DNA of 64,000 nucleotides from JAHFOW01 sp046350595 (GCA_046350595.1 JAXMAC010000001.1:41799-105798); one strand, 5' to 3'. Positions 36,659 through 46,538 are shown, counted from the stretch's first letter. A program made the numbers and translations. Notes: generated by a model not told the origin, from the sequence alone.

Positions 36659-37547
36659 TAAACGTTTTAATCTTTAAACGTTTTATTCTTAATAAGATCT
36701 TTTGATTGTGTTCCTGAAATCTTAAGGTCGTTGGTATAACCAGTATAATACTGCCTTTTGTACTCTGGATTACGTATGTATAGTAAAACTGCATAAATTT
36801 CTAACGGGAAAAACTGTGGCGAAACGTGTGTGGACTAACTGGCTTTGCAAATCACTTTCTGACCGCTTCTTACAAGACTTTTTTGTCATTACCGGAGTCT
36901 TTCCGATTTTCTTGTTCAATGCCTAAACTCTGCCCGATATCGAGCACCTGTTATATAAGAAGACCATGGCGTTTAACGCCTGATTTTAGTGCCTGCCGCC
37001 ATTTTTTGCCATTGCTAAAAGGAAATAAACAGGGCGACTTCACTTTTTGTCACTCTACATAAATGCTTGAAGGATTGGATTGAAATGGTTTTGACTAATA
37101 ATCGGTACTTGAGAGTAAATAAGGATGTATCCCAATTTCTTAAATTCATTTTCTTTTATAGCGAGAATTTCATGGAGAAAATGGCGCAGAAACTTGATAG
37201 AATATTTCAATGTGCAGTACGCATAGTGCGCGTCATGGCGAAGGCAATTGCCTGTCACAGAGAGCACCCCCAAGGTCATTGCGAGGGTCTTTTCCGAAGC
37301 AATCTCCTCTCACGTAATAAAAGTCTTTTCGTACAGGAATTGTTTTATTGTAACAATTTAGTTTTTTGAAAAATTCCGATAATAGTCTAGGGGCGAAGCA
37401 TTTGCGATAAATTGGTATAAATGCGTTCATACCCAAACTGGCAAATGCTTCGCCCCTACTTTTCAAAAAACTAAATTGTTCGTTTTTTTTTAATCCGGCC
37501 TTCATAAGGCGATTTGGTTACGGCGTAGCAGCGCCAGGCAAACTGTT
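36659..37547. other. Long intergenic region, no supported gene
   Basis: Short open frames on both strands show no family resemblance or good ribosome sites. The region holds a segment (37151-37210) nearly identical to 46032-46091, one arm of a CATTGCGA repeat (37276-37312) and MITE copy 2. Confidence 0.65.
37350..37482. repeat. MITE-like element, copy 2
   Basis: Ends GTAACAATTTAGTTTTTTGA and the complement TCAAAAAACTAAATTGTT, with the same nested AGGGGCGAAGCATTTGC palindrome as copy 1 (11017-11162). It lies directly downstream of the sdhA stop, where an Fe-S subunit gene might be expected. Confidence 0.8.
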
Positions 37548-39272
37548 TTAATACGTTCTTTCCTTCGGTTGAAATGGCCCTATATTCACAGGTTTGTAAT
37601 CTAACCTTACACCGTCAGGCATGTAATAAGCGAGGGTATGTTTCAGCCATTGCGCATCATCTCTCTTCGAAAAGTCGGTACGAAAGTGCGAACCCCGGCT
37701 TTCTTCGCGGGCTAATGCCCCTGCAACGACAGCCTCAGCCAAATCAAGACTTCCTTTGAGTTCTAATGCCCATACGAGATTTAAATTGACCCGCTTGCCG
37801 GCATAGTTGAGTTTGATTTTTTTATATCTCCCCTGTAAGGTCTTAACCTCCTGCAATGCCTCCTTCAGGGCTGGAGCTTCACGGAATATGCCGACCTTAT
37901 TATCCATGACGTTGTTTAACGCCCCTTTAATACCTGCATAAGATTCATTTCCCGATGACCTACCGAGCGCATCGATCCTCTGTTCCGCACGTTTTAACAT
38001 ATCACAGAGGGTATGCCCGTCCTTCTTGCCTGCCAAACCCTGGATATATTGAGCGGCATTACTGCCTGTAATAGCGCCAAAGACGATGGTGTCCAACAAT
38101 GAATTTCCACCCAGACGATTTGCGCCGTGAACGCTTACGCAGGCTGCTTCCCCGGCTGCATACAATCCTTTCACCGTTGTCTCGCCTTCAGTATTGCAAT
38201 CAATCCCCCCCATGGTGTAATGTTGACCCGGCTGAACGGGAATGGGAGATGTCACAGGGTCTACGCCGACAAATTCTTTACATATATCCCTGATAGCGGG
38301 CAATCTCTGCATAATCTTTTCTTCGCCAAGGTGCCGCAGGTCCAGATTAACATAACTATTATCAAAACCACCCCCTGCCATAATCTCACGCGAGATGTTT
38401 CGCGCAATAATATCACGGGGGGCAATCTCCATATCCTTCTTTGAATCGTTATACTTCTCTAAAAAGCGTTCGTCTTTATTATTTAACAAATAGCCACCTT
38501 CTCCACGACACCCCTCAGTCATCAGGATATTCTTCCCAAAGAGGGTCGTAGGATGAAATTGGATGAACTCCATATCCTTGAGTGGCACGCCGGCCCAATA
38601 TGGTATAGCTATGCCCATGCCTGTATTGATCATGGCATTTGTGCTCTTTCCATAGATACGGCCTGCGCCTCCCGTGGCAAAAATCACGGCGCCTGCTTGA
38701 AACGCCTCAAGTTTTCCGCTCACAATATCCAGCGCAATCACGCCCACACAGACACCTTCCTCAATCACAAGGTCAGTTACCAGCCACTCCTCATAAACTA
38801 CAATCTCTTTTCGCTCGGCCGCCTGTTTGAATTTAATGATTTGTTGATATAAGGTGTGTAAAAGTGCGTGACCGGTCGTGTCTGCCACAAAACATGTGCG
38901 TGGAAATCCAGCGCCGCCAAAGGGTCTCTGAGCGATTTTCCCCTCTGTAGTACGACTGAAAGGGCAACCCCAGTGTTCCATTTCATAGATACGTTCAGCA
39001 GCATCTTTGGTCATGCGGATGACGGCATCCTGGTCTGCCAGATAGTCGCTCCCCTTCACCGTATCAAAGGCGTGTTTTTCCCAGGTATCATATACCCCGC
39101 GGAAATGGTTTCCCAGCGGGGCATTAATTCCACCCTGCGCAGCCACAGAATGGGAACGAATGGGATGCACTTTTGAGATAACAGCTACTTTGATATTGTG
39201 GCGGTTTAACTCAATCGCAGCCCTGAGACCGGCAAGACCTCCGCCAACGACAATGGCGTCATGGTATATCAT
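37548..39272 (-). CDS. sdhA: Succinate dehydrogenase/fumarate reductase flavoprotein subunit
   Basis: A 574-residue flavoprotein: FAD fold VVGGGLAGLRAA (8-19), the covalent-FAD histidine H41 in IRSHSVAAQGGINAP, EFIQFHPTTLFG and HTMGGIDCNTEG (active-site region), and VHGANRLGGNSLLD. It oxidises succinate or reduces fumarate. It follows the cytochrome b gene by 22 bases. No iron-sulfur subunit is adjacent on either side, which is unusual. Confidence 0.94.
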   Translation of the reverse strand: MIYHDAIVVGGGLAGLRAAIELNRHNIKVAVISKVHPIRSHSVAAQGGINAPLGNHFRGVYDTWEKHAFDTVKGSDYLADQDAVIRMTKDAAERIYEMEHWGCPFSRTTEGKIAQRPFGGAGFPRTCFVADTTGHALLHTLYQQIIKFKQAAERKEIVVYEEWLVTDLVIEEGVCVGVIALDIVSGKLEAFQAGAVIFATGGAGRIYGKSTNAMINTGMGIAIPYWAGVPLKDMEFIQFHPTTLFGKNILMTEGCRGEGGYLLNNKDERFLEKYNDSKKDMEIAPRDIIARNISREIMAGGGFDNSYVNLDLRHLGEEKIMQRLPAIRDICKEFVGVDPVTSPIPVQPGQHYTMGGIDCNTEGETTVKGLYAAGEAACVSVHGANRLGGNSLLDTIVFGAITGSNAAQYIQGLAGKKDGHTLCDMLKRAEQRIDALGRSSGNESYAGIKGALNNVMDNKVGIFREAPALKEALQEVKTLQGRYKKIKLNYAGKRVNLNLVWALELKGSLDLAEAVVAGALAREESRGSHFRTDFSKRDDAQWLKHTLAYYMPDGVRLDYKPVNIGPFQPKERTY

Positions 39273-39294
39273 AAAAATTCCTTAAAATTAATAT

Positions 39295-39681
39295 TTACAA
39301 AAGCACGGTAAAAATTCCTACAAAGGCAATTACGAAAAAGATAAACAGCGATATCCACACCATTTTCTTCTGGCTGCGGGTTAGTCCCCAGAGATCTGCT
39401 ACCGTAATCCTTATCCCATTCAGTAAGTGTATTGCAACGGCCAAAAGCAGTACGTATTGAAAAAAATATCCAAATGTTGTATCAAATTTACTAATGGCAT
39501 AGTCATACGCCGCCTTTCCCCGAAATACGGAACCCAAAGTCCATATATGTAAAAAGAGAAATATGGTCAGTATAATACCCGTAATGCGGTGAATCCAGAA
39601 TGCATACATGCCCGGATATTTGTTATGCATCAGGTCTTTAAAATTGTCTTTCAATTTTTGTATATTGTGTGAATTTATCAT
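39295..39681 (-). CDS. sdhC: Succinate dehydrogenase/fumarate reductase cytochrome b subunit
   Basis: A 128-residue membrane protein with three helices; candidate haem-ligand histidines are in FLFLHIWTLG and LAVAIHLLNGIRI. IHRITGIILTIFL is typical of the family. It anchors the flavoprotein and passes electrons to or from quinone. The ATG at 39681 is preferred; a TTG three codons upstream overlaps the end of the radical SAM gene. Confidence 0.88.
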   Translation of the reverse strand: MINSHNIQKLKDNFKDLMHNKYPGMYAFWIHRITGIILTIFLFLHIWTLGSVFRGKAAYDYAISKFDTTFGYFFQYVLLLAVAIHLLNGIRITVADLWGLTRSQKKMVWISLFIFFVIAFVGIFTVLL

Positions 39682-39686
39682 GGCAT

Positions 39687-41237
39687 TCAATGAATAAAGG
39701 ATAATGGTTGAATAACGGTCTTCATTTCATCGGTAAGTTTTTGTTTCATTTCCCTTATTGTATCTGAAAAATTACCCTGTGTATTCGTTTCGAAATATAC
39801 AAGGGTTTTTTCAAAGAGGGCGATGAGGGCATCATTTACCGTCGCTTCTAAACTAGCGCTGGCGGTTACACACGATAGCGCATTTTTATTACAATCATAG
39901 GTCGCTGGCAGTAAAGACAAGGTCGTCTTGCATAGGTGAGCGATAATCTGTGAAAACGCCTCAACTTTCGGGTCTTTTATCGTATACATCGCTTCATAAT
40001 TACTGAATGTGTTACCATCGCCGGGAGATTCCTGTATAATCGCTTGATAGTCAGGCGTTCCCGCAAAAAGGGTTTGTTTGTGATAAAGCACATGGGCTGT
40101 TACTGCAGGATTGGTCATAATGCCTGCTTCCTTTAAAAATTCAAAGTTGTTCCGAATGCTTTTCATATTGGAATTTGGCTCAAACATGATAAAGCCGTAG
40201 GTAGGCTCAATCCCATATTCACGGAGCAACTGGATCGCCCTTTTGTTTTCATCGACGGTGGTATGTTTCCTGAACCGTTTCAGAGAAGCCTGGTCGCCGC
40301 TTTCCAGACCGAGGAAAACATTGGTAAGGCCTGCCATAACGAGTTTTGAAATGGAGTGTGTTTCAATATCATTCGCACGGCATTCAAAACCGAAACGGAT
40401 ATCCATGTCATGGGCTAAAATGAGTTCAGCCAGGGTAATAGCCCGCTCCTTGCCAGATCTTCCTGGTCCAAAGAAATTGGCGTCTGAAAAATAAAAATTA
40501 TCTACGGAGTGCTCGTTAAATAAGACGAGCATCTCTTCAAAGATGTTTTGAGCGCTTCTTCCCCGCCATTGGCCTACCCGGTCATAAAATGGATTGAGAT
40601 AACAAAAGGTACAATGCCCATAGCACCCGCGACTTCCCTGAATATAGGTAACAATGCCTTTCTTCTTATAAAGCTCAATATCCTGCCTGCGAGGATAGGG
40701 AAGTTGATCTAAATCCTGAACAGGAGGACGCAGAGAAAACACAACCTTTCCTTGGTTATTCCGGTAAGCAAGCCCTGGTATACAAATCTCATGCGAGTCT
40801 CTGTTCTGTAAAATATGCCGGGCAAGCTCCAGGGTAGTAAATTCGGGTTCGCCAACAGTTACTGAGTCAATAAAGGAAAAATCACCAAGAATATTTTTAT
40901 ATACAAATGTTGGGTAATATCCGTAGAGATTGATATGCATTGCCAGATTCTTTGATTTTATAGTTGAAAGCATATCAAAGATGTCCTGAGTCCTTTCCCA
41001 CAGATATACGATATGAACACACAGAAGTAATGGGTTCTTTTTTGAAATGTCCGAGATGGTTTGCTCTATTGACCAATCATAGAGGTATGCATTAACTGTC
41101 ACCGCCTCTATCTTGTGCGCGTGCAACACCGCTGATATATAACCGGTAAACAGGCAAGCGGAGAGTGGGGCATTCACGACGTCTTCGAATCGACTGGGAT
41201 TTTCCGGACGTGGTGGTTCTAGTAATACGATTGACAA
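39687..41237 (-). CDS. B12-binding radical SAM protein
   Basis: A 516-residue enzyme. The N-terminal ~140 residues form a cobalamin-binding-like domain. The radical SAM motif CYGHCTFC (CxxxCxxC) lies near 205, inside GSRGCYGHCTFCYL, followed by a TIM-barrel region (FGFECRAND, FLGLESGDQASLKRFRKHTT). Relatives include BchE-like cyclases and methyltransferases; the substrate cannot be told. It ends six bases before sdhC, so it may be cotranscribed with sdhC-sdhA. Confidence 0.87.
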   Translation of the reverse strand: MSIVLLEPPRPENPSRFEDVVNAPLSACLFTGYISAVLHAHKIEAVTVNAYLYDWSIEQTISDISKKNPLLLCVHIVYLWERTQDIFDMLSTIKSKNLAMHINLYGYYPTFVYKNILGDFSFIDSVTVGEPEFTTLELARHILQNRDSHEICIPGLAYRNNQGKVVFSLRPPVQDLDQLPYPRRQDIELYKKKGIVTYIQGSRGCYGHCTFCYLNPFYDRVGQWRGRSAQNIFEEMLVLFNEHSVDNFYFSDANFFGPGRSGKERAITLAELILAHDMDIRFGFECRANDIETHSISKLVMAGLTNVFLGLESGDQASLKRFRKHTTVDENKRAIQLLREYGIEPTYGFIMFEPNSNMKSIRNNFEFLKEAGIMTNPAVTAHVLYHKQTLFAGTPDYQAIIQESPGDGNTFSNYEAMYTIKDPKVEAFSQIIAHLCKTTLSLLPATYDCNKNALSCVTASASLEATVNDALIALFEKTLVYFETNTQGNFSDTIREMKQKLTDEMKTVIQPLSFIH

Positions 41238-41380
41238 GGCAACAAATCCTTTGAAAATTTACAATCTAAATCCTGCTTTTGTTCGGTAATATAGTATTAC
41301 CTTATAAAAACTTCTTTTTTGTAAGTTTTTCACAATCCCAAGTACTTCTTATCAGGAGGTGAAGTTTGTTTATGAGGAAA

Positions 41381-41495
41381 AGATTACTTCGCTCCGCTCG
41401 CAATGACAACGCGCTGTGTACCATCAAAGTGCATTTTAACTGTCATTGCGAGGGTCTTTTCCGAAGCAATCTCCCCGCTTTCACAAGAGAATTGG
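41381..41495. repeat. CATTGCGA repeat, two arms
   Basis: GATTACTTCGCTCCGCTCGC AATGACA and, about 50 bases on, TGTCATTGCGAGGGTCTTTT CCGAAGCAATC form opposing arms of the dispersed repeat family. The second arm is almost identical to 46291-46348. Confidence 0.7.
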
Positions 41496-41519
41496 TTGCG
41501 ACTTTACTGCGCTATGGAT

Positions 41520-42914
41520 CTATGGCGCATACTTTATTGTAACAAAATCCTCTGCGGTCGTTGATTTCCCCAAGCTGAAACCGGATGCGTAAATGTTGTC
41601 CTTGCCGTCGACGGCGACGAAAAACGCCATGTCTATACCACTACCTGGACCGTTATAGCGTCGAACCCATCGGCGCGCACTGCCGGAAGCATACTTGATA
41701 ACGGTAAAGTCGCTCTCAACTTCGAGACTGATATAACTCTGACCGGCTACAATCGCATTTCCCTTCGAATCGACCGCCAGTCCGTAAGCCATATCGTTGC
41801 CATGACCTGCACCGTCGTAGCGTTTGGCCCACACCTGGACTCCGAACGGAGTATACTTGACCGTTGCGAAGTCGTAGAAAGCGCTTTCCCAAGCGCTCTG
41901 TCCTGTAACATATACATTTCCCGATGCGTCGACTCTGACTGCATGGGCCATATCGTCGCTCGTCGGCTGAGGATTATAGGTCGCCACCCATTTCCGCACG
42001 CCAGCGGGCGAGTACTTGATCGTGACGTAGCTAAAGCAATACCCTCCCTCTGCATCACACGATTCCCCCTGTGAACCAGTGATAACCGCATTCCCCCGCT
42101 TGTCAATAGCAATAGACTCTGCCCAATCGTCCAGACCCTCGTTGTCATCATAGGTGCGCAGCCATAGTCGTGCTCCATTTGTATTGTATTTGACTATAAT
42201 TACATCTGAGAGGTTGAGTCCGCTCTGAATTGAGAAACCTGCGGCAAAAACGTTGTCGTTCCCATCGACCGCAACGCAAAAATATCCGTCGTTATCATGG
42301 AAAGAGGCGTCGTATGTTTTCACCCAGAGTCGGACACCGGCAGGGCTGTATTTAATGAGTGCTGCGTCCTGATAGTTGTTGGATGCTGACGAGGCAATGC
42401 CGGCCACGTAGACGTTGCCCTCTGAATCGGCAGCCACTGCCCGGCCTTCCTCGTGTCCCGCTTCGCCGCCGTAGTACCGGCGCACCCATAGCAGATTGCC
42501 GTCAGGATCATACTTGACGGTAACGATATCAGGTAATCCTGCGCCGCGATGACCAAAGCCTTTGCCGGTGACGATGATATTCCCCGCGTAGTCAACGGCC
42601 ACCCCGAAAGGCTCATCATAAGCGCCCTGACCGCTATTGTAACGCCTTACCCACAGCCTCTTACCCGCAGGACTGTATTTCACTACCGCGTAGTCATAAT
42701 AGGTGTCGGCATTGCCAAGACTCTGGCCGACGACAACCACGTTTCCATCCTTGTCGACAGCCATGCCTCTCGCATAGTCTGCTCCTGCATAGAGATAACC
42801 GTAACGTTTGACCCATATTCTTTCCCCCGCAGCCCCGGCATTGGTTGCGCTAAAGAATAAGAGCAGGGCAGAAAGCCCGCAGAAAAGGTACGTACGGAAT
42901 ACCTGATTCATCAT
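41520..42914 (-). CDS. Secreted SBBP-repeat beta-propeller protein
   Basis: A 464-residue protein with a signal peptide (about residues 1-28, ending AGAAG). The mature part is made of about eight units of ~52 residues with the pattern GNVVVVGQS...DYAVVKYSPAGKRLWVRRY...GIAVD, which is the SBBP repeat. This predicts a beta-propeller outside the cytoplasm. Its codons are more GC-rich than those of its neighbours, hinting at transfer. Two adjacent ATGs (42914, 42911) follow GGGAG. Confidence 0.85.
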   Translation of the reverse strand: MMNQVFRTYLFCGLSALLLFFSATNAGAAGERIWVKRYGYLYAGADYARGMAVDKDGNVVVVGQSLGNADTYYDYAVVKYSPAGKRLWVRRYNSGQGAYDEPFGVAVDYAGNIIVTGKGFGHRGAGLPDIVTVKYDPDGNLLWVRRYYGGEAGHEEGRAVAADSEGNVYVAGIASSASNNYQDAALIKYSPAGVRLWVKTYDASFHDNDGYFCVAVDGNDNVFAAGFSIQSGLNLSDVIIVKYNTNGARLWLRTYDDNEGLDDWAESIAIDKRGNAVITGSQGESCDAEGGYCFSYVTIKYSPAGVRKWVATYNPQPTSDDMAHAVRVDASGNVYVTGQSAWESAFYDFATVKYTPFGVQVWAKRYDGAGHGNDMAYGLAVDSKGNAIVAGQSYISLEVESDFTVIKYASGSARRWVRRYNGPGSGIDMAFFVAVDGKDNIYASGFSLGKSTTAEDFVTIKYAP

Positions 42915-43023
42915 AAACTCCCATGAAAAGAGGAGATTGCTTCAGTCGCCACTCCTTCGCAATGACAAGACAATAGGTTTTTTGCACAGACCCTCATGGT
43001 CGCAAATCTTTAATCTGTTTTAT

Positions 43024-44355
43024 TTAAAATCCTACTGGAGTAGCGCTCTTTTTACGGCTCTTCTCCAAATCCTTTTCATAGTATTTCATTACACCCTTCA
43101 GAGAACACAGGTTGCCGCACATGGTGCAGGTATCCTCGTCCATGGGAGGTTTGCTGCCGCGTATTTCCTGGGCACGTTCCTGGGTAAGCGCCGTTTCATA
43201 CTGCGTCTTCCAATCCAGGTCTCTGCGCGCAATGCCCATCTTCAGGTCTGCATTCCTTGCCTTGTCCTTAAGCTTTACCATATCTCCCACGTGAGCGGCA
43301 ATACGGGCTGCCATGACGCCTTCACGGACGTCGTCAGGCCCGGGAAGCGCCAGGTGTTCAGGCGGCGTAACATAGCAAATAAAATCAGCTCCATAGCTTG
43401 ACGACATAGCTGCACCAATAGCCGATGAAATGTGATCATATCCAGGGGCAATGTCGGTGGTAATAGGACCCAACATATAAAATGGGGCATTATTGCTCAA
43501 GCGCTTTTGTATGAGGACATTGGCCTCAATCTCATCAATAGGGATATGCCCCGGACCTTCAACGATAATCTGAACGCCCTTGCTCTGGGCATATTCGGCA
43601 ATTTCAGAGTTGATAATAAGCTCCTGGATTTGCGCCCGGTCAGTACTATCGTGGATAGCGCCCGCCCTGAGACCATTTCCCAGGCTGAGAATGACGTCAT
43701 GCTTTTTCATAATGCCGATAAGGCGGTCGATCTGTTCGTAGAGAGGATTCTCTTTTTTATTGTGATTCATCCATGCGGTAAGGAACGACCCGCCACGACT
43801 GACCAGTCCGCCGTAGCGATAGCCCTGTTTTTTCAGCCTTTCCAGGGTAATCAGATTAATGCCACAATGGATGGCCATAAACCCGATGCCTTCTTCGCAC
43901 TGTTGCTCTATGACATCAAAGAGAAAGTCCGCTTCCATGTGGACAACTGAACCCTTGTTCTTGATTGTTTCAATGGCAGCCTGATAGAGCGGTACGGTTC
44001 CTACCGTGAGTGAGATAGACTCCAGCACACGTTTTCTGATCTTAGTTAAATCCCCGCCCGTTGAAAGTTCCATCAGGGTATCGGCGCCATATTTCTCGGC
44101 AGTTTTGGCCTTCTTTACCTCCATTTCAATATCAACAATATCGGGGGAAGTGCCAATACTGGCATTAACCTTCGTCCTGAGACCTTTTCCGATACCAATT
44201 ACACGTGCCTTTCTGTTTGGATTTCCATAGATGACGATTTGTCCTTTTGCTATACCTTCCCGAATAAATTCCGGCGAAACATCATCATAGACAGCCGCCT
44301 CTTTCATGGCTTCCGTTATGACACCTTCACGTGCAAATTCTAACTGCGTTTTCAT
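43024..44355 (-). CDS. thiC: Phosphomethylpyrimidine synthase ThiC
   Basis: A 443-residue radical SAM enzyme that converts aminoimidazole ribotide to the thiamine pyrimidine. Seen: NASIGTSPDIVDIEMEVKKA, ALMELSTGGDL-like GADTLMELSTGGDL, VEGPGHIPIDEIEANV, and near the C-terminus the cluster motif CTMCGNLC (CX2CX3C). The start at 44355 follows GAGGAG by 10 bases; the frame extends six codons further. The leader was checked and shows no thi-box, so a TPP riboswitch is not supported. Confidence 0.95.
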   Translation of the reverse strand: MKTQLEFAREGVITEAMKEAAVYDDVSPEFIREGIAKGQIVIYGNPNRKARVIGIGKGLRTKVNASIGTSPDIVDIEMEVKKAKTAEKYGADTLMELSTGGDLTKIRKRVLESISLTVGTVPLYQAAIETIKNKGSVVHMEADFLFDVIEQQCEEGIGFMAIHCGINLITLERLKKQGYRYGGLVSRGGSFLTAWMNHNKKENPLYEQIDRLIGIMKKHDVILSLGNGLRAGAIHDSTDRAQIQELIINSEIAEYAQSKGVQIIVEGPGHIPIDEIEANVLIQKRLSNNAPFYMLGPITTDIAPGYDHISSAIGAAMSSSYGADFICYVTPPEHLALPGPDDVREGVMAARIAAHVGDMVKLKDKARNADLKMGIARRDLDWKTQYETALTQERAQEIRGSKPPMDEDTCTMCGNLCSLKGVMKYYEKDLEKSRKKSATPVGF

Positions 44356-44394
44356 GTATTTTCCACTCCTCAACTTCTCTACTATTAAAATTAT

Positions 44395-44430
44395 TCAGGC
44401 ATCTTTGATTTCGGCAAGATGTCTGAGCAT
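44395..44430 (-). other. Possible 11-codon leader peptide and hairpin before thiC
   Basis: Between bioD and thiC an AGAGGAT-preceded ATG opens MLRHLAEIKDA and stop. Just upstream, 44433-44454 forms a hairpin (CCTCTTTT/AAAAGAGG) whose 3' arm includes the ribosome site. It could be a terminator of bioD or a regulatory leader. Weak evidence. Confidence 0.3.
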
Positions 44431-44468
44431 ATCCTCTTTTATTAAAAAAAGAGGTCTTACACAGAAAA

Positions 44469-45179
44469 TCATATTATAATGCCTTTGTCTATTTTATCAT
44501 TAAAAATTTTCATTAATATCTCTTTCTGGTAATTTTTTATATCAAGACGTTTATCGTAGGGAATTACACCCACAATAGGAAGTTCTGTAATCCTCTTTAT
44601 TTCATCAATATTTGTATTCATAACCACATTATCGCAGTTACCCGCAGAATCATTGATGATAATTCCTTTGACGTCCAGTCCATGCTCACGCGCATAGGAA
44701 ACCGTCAGGAGGGTGTGATTAATGGCGCCGAGCGCAGGCCGGGATACCACTATTAAAGGAAGTTCCATCTCGTTGGCAAGGTCTACAACAAAATAATATT
44801 CATGAATAGGAACGAGTAATCCGCCGATGCCTTCCACGATGAGATAATCATGTCTTTCACATAATGTGCCATAGGCCTCTCGAAGTTTGTCCAGGTCTAT
44901 TTTTGTATTACTCAGACGTGCTGCGACCGTAGGGGCAAGGGGTTGTTCCAGACTAACGGGGTTGATCAGATCATAATCATCGTCCACTCCTGCCAGAGAT
45001 TTTAAAAAGACGGCATCATCTGATACCAGACGATTACTTACCCGCTTACAGCCAGTTGCAATGGGTTTCATAACGCCGACGTTCAGACCTTTGGTTTTAT
45101 ACAGCGCTGCTAATCCACCAGCGACAAGGGTCTTTCCCACACCCGTGTCCGTTCCGGTAATAAAATATCCTTTTTTCAT
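44469..45179 (-). CDS. bioD: Dethiobiotin synthetase
   Basis: A 236-residue ATP-dependent carboxylase of biotin synthesis: P-loop GTDTGVGKT at residues 8-16, MKPIATGC, VEGIGGLLVPI and VSRPALGAINHTLL. It closes the ureido ring on diaminopelargonic acid. bioA is present at 49.7-51.1 kb, but the two genes are separated by unrelated genes and an insertion element. Confidence 0.94.
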   Translation of the reverse strand: MKKGYFITGTDTGVGKTLVAGGLAALYKTKGLNVGVMKPIATGCKRVSNRLVSDDAVFLKSLAGVDDDYDLINPVSLEQPLAPTVAARLSNTKIDLDKLREAYGTLCERHDYLIVEGIGGLLVPIHEYYFVVDLANEMELPLIVVSRPALGAINHTLLTVSYAREHGLDVKGIIINDSAGNCDNVVMNTNIDEIKRITELPIVGVIPYDKRLDIKNYQKEILMKIFNDKIDKGIII

Positions 45180-45540
45180 AAAGCCCCTGACCCGAATAAA
45201 TCGGAATGCGTAGCGCAGGTGTTGTCCACCCGCTGGCGGGGGTGAAGGGGGTGGACATCCCCCGCCCCGTTAGTAGTGACGACTTTAGTCGTCCGTTTGT
45301 AGTAATAACTTTAGTCATCATACCTCAATGTCTTTAAGTTAAGGATTATTTGATCAAAACAACCCCCCTTTATCCCCCTTTTATAAGGGGGACTTTTACG
45401 GCAGATAGTTTAACTTAATGACATTGCATCATACCTATTACAGGGAAACGACTAAAGTCGCCACAACATACAAGTGACTGAAGTCGCTACTACAAACAAG
45501 TTTCGGCGCTACATTTTTGCTAAAATTATTAAGCGACTTG
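45180..45540. other. Repeat-rich intergenic region
   Basis: Contains several copies of a short inverted repeat with core GACTTTAGTC/GACTAAAGTC (45275-45318, 45450-45500) and one CCCCCTT/AAGGGGG arm pair (45362-45394). No gene. Confidence 0.65.
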
Positions 45541-45855
45541 TCAGCTCCTCACAAGTGTAACCCTAAATACATCCTCACCAAATGAATCGAATATCTTTAC
45601 GCGCAGCACATACTCTATGCCTGCATGGATAATCTTTCGGCGCCTTGTCTTCAGGGCATACAATTGTGACCGCAACTCCCGCGCCTCCTCCGAATCAGAG
45701 GGAAAGGATGCGATGCTAACTCCAACACAACCGCTTAACGCCATAACATGTTCTTCGCCTTCATCATATTCCACCTCAAATTCGGCGGCGCCGGCGGTAA
45801 GAACACGATCAACCACTTCAGCAAGCACATCTGGATTTCTAACTGTGTCTATCAT
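45541..45855 (-). CDS. Conserved-looking hypothetical protein, 104 residues
   Basis: A 104-residue acidic/basic mixed protein without signal peptide or membrane segment. The N-terminal half (NPDVLAEVVDRVLTAGAAEF EVEYDEGEE) suggests helix then strands; the C-terminal half has YVLRVKIFDSFGEDVFRVTL, a beta-rich pattern. I do not recognise the family. It is a single gene flanked by repeats on both sides. Confidence 0.55.
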   Translation of the reverse strand: MIDTVRNPDVLAEVVDRVLTAGAAEFEVEYDEGEEHVMALSGCVGVSIASFPSDSEEARELRSQLYALKTRRRKIIHAGIEYVLRVKIFDSFGEDVFRVTLVRS

Positions 45856-46538
45856 ATCAGTATCTTATAAAAAATATTACAACAAAAATATTTGGCGTCG
45901 TGTGACGAGAGAAAACGTCACACGTCACCTTATTCACTTTGGTTGAGGCTGTTCTGCGCCAGGTAATTACCACGGTTGCACGTTTCTATTGAATATATCA
46001 ATTTACCATAATTATCAGCATACATCTCAATTTCTTCAGTAGCAAGAATTTCATGGAGAAAATGAAGCAGAAACTTGATATAATTTTTCAATTAAGGCCG
46101 TAAGAAATGGAGTTTACTGTATTTATAATATAAGGAAAGAATTCATAAAATCAAAGAAAGTTGGAGAAATCACTTCACATGTTGAGGTAACCAATATATC
46201 TAATCACGGGATAAGGGGGACGGGGTTTGGTTACTGCTGCGCTGCGCGAGCACATTGCGAGCCGGAAGCAGGAGGCCGTCACTGAGAACCTGTCATTGCG
46301 AGGGTCTTTTCCGAAGCAATCTCCCCGCTTTCACAAAAGAGAATTGGTTGCGGCTTTGCTGCGCTAGGAATGACGACTGAAGTCGTCACTACAAACAGGG
46401 CGGGGGATAAACCACCCGCGCTACGTATGCCGATTTAGCCGGGCTAGGAATTTCAATCAAACAATTTATGTGCCAGATTATCAAGGCTAAAGCCTTGAGT
46501 TACATCTTTTATTTACAGAAAGAAAGGGAGGATTTAAA
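45856..46538. other. Intergenic region with repeats and a DUF2442 remnant
   Basis: Holds the segment 46032-46091 shared with 37151-37210, a CATTGCGA repeat (46291-46348), GACTGAAGTC palindromes near 46372 and, on the plus strand at 46148-46216, codons reading VGEITSHVEVTNISNHGI, which match the N-terminus of DUF2442 proteins before the sequence diverges. Confidence 0.55.
46148..46216 (+). pseudogene. DUF2442 N-terminal remnant
   Basis: About 23 codons, KSKKVGEITSHVEVTNISNHG, resemble the start of DUF2442 proteins (EVTNISSHGFWL). No in-frame start codon with a ribosome site, and the homology ends after NHGI. Confidence 0.4.

Noticed and set aside
36826..37062. A 78-codon plus-strand frame
   Set aside because: No ribosome site, no family resemblance and biased composition; treated as non-coding.
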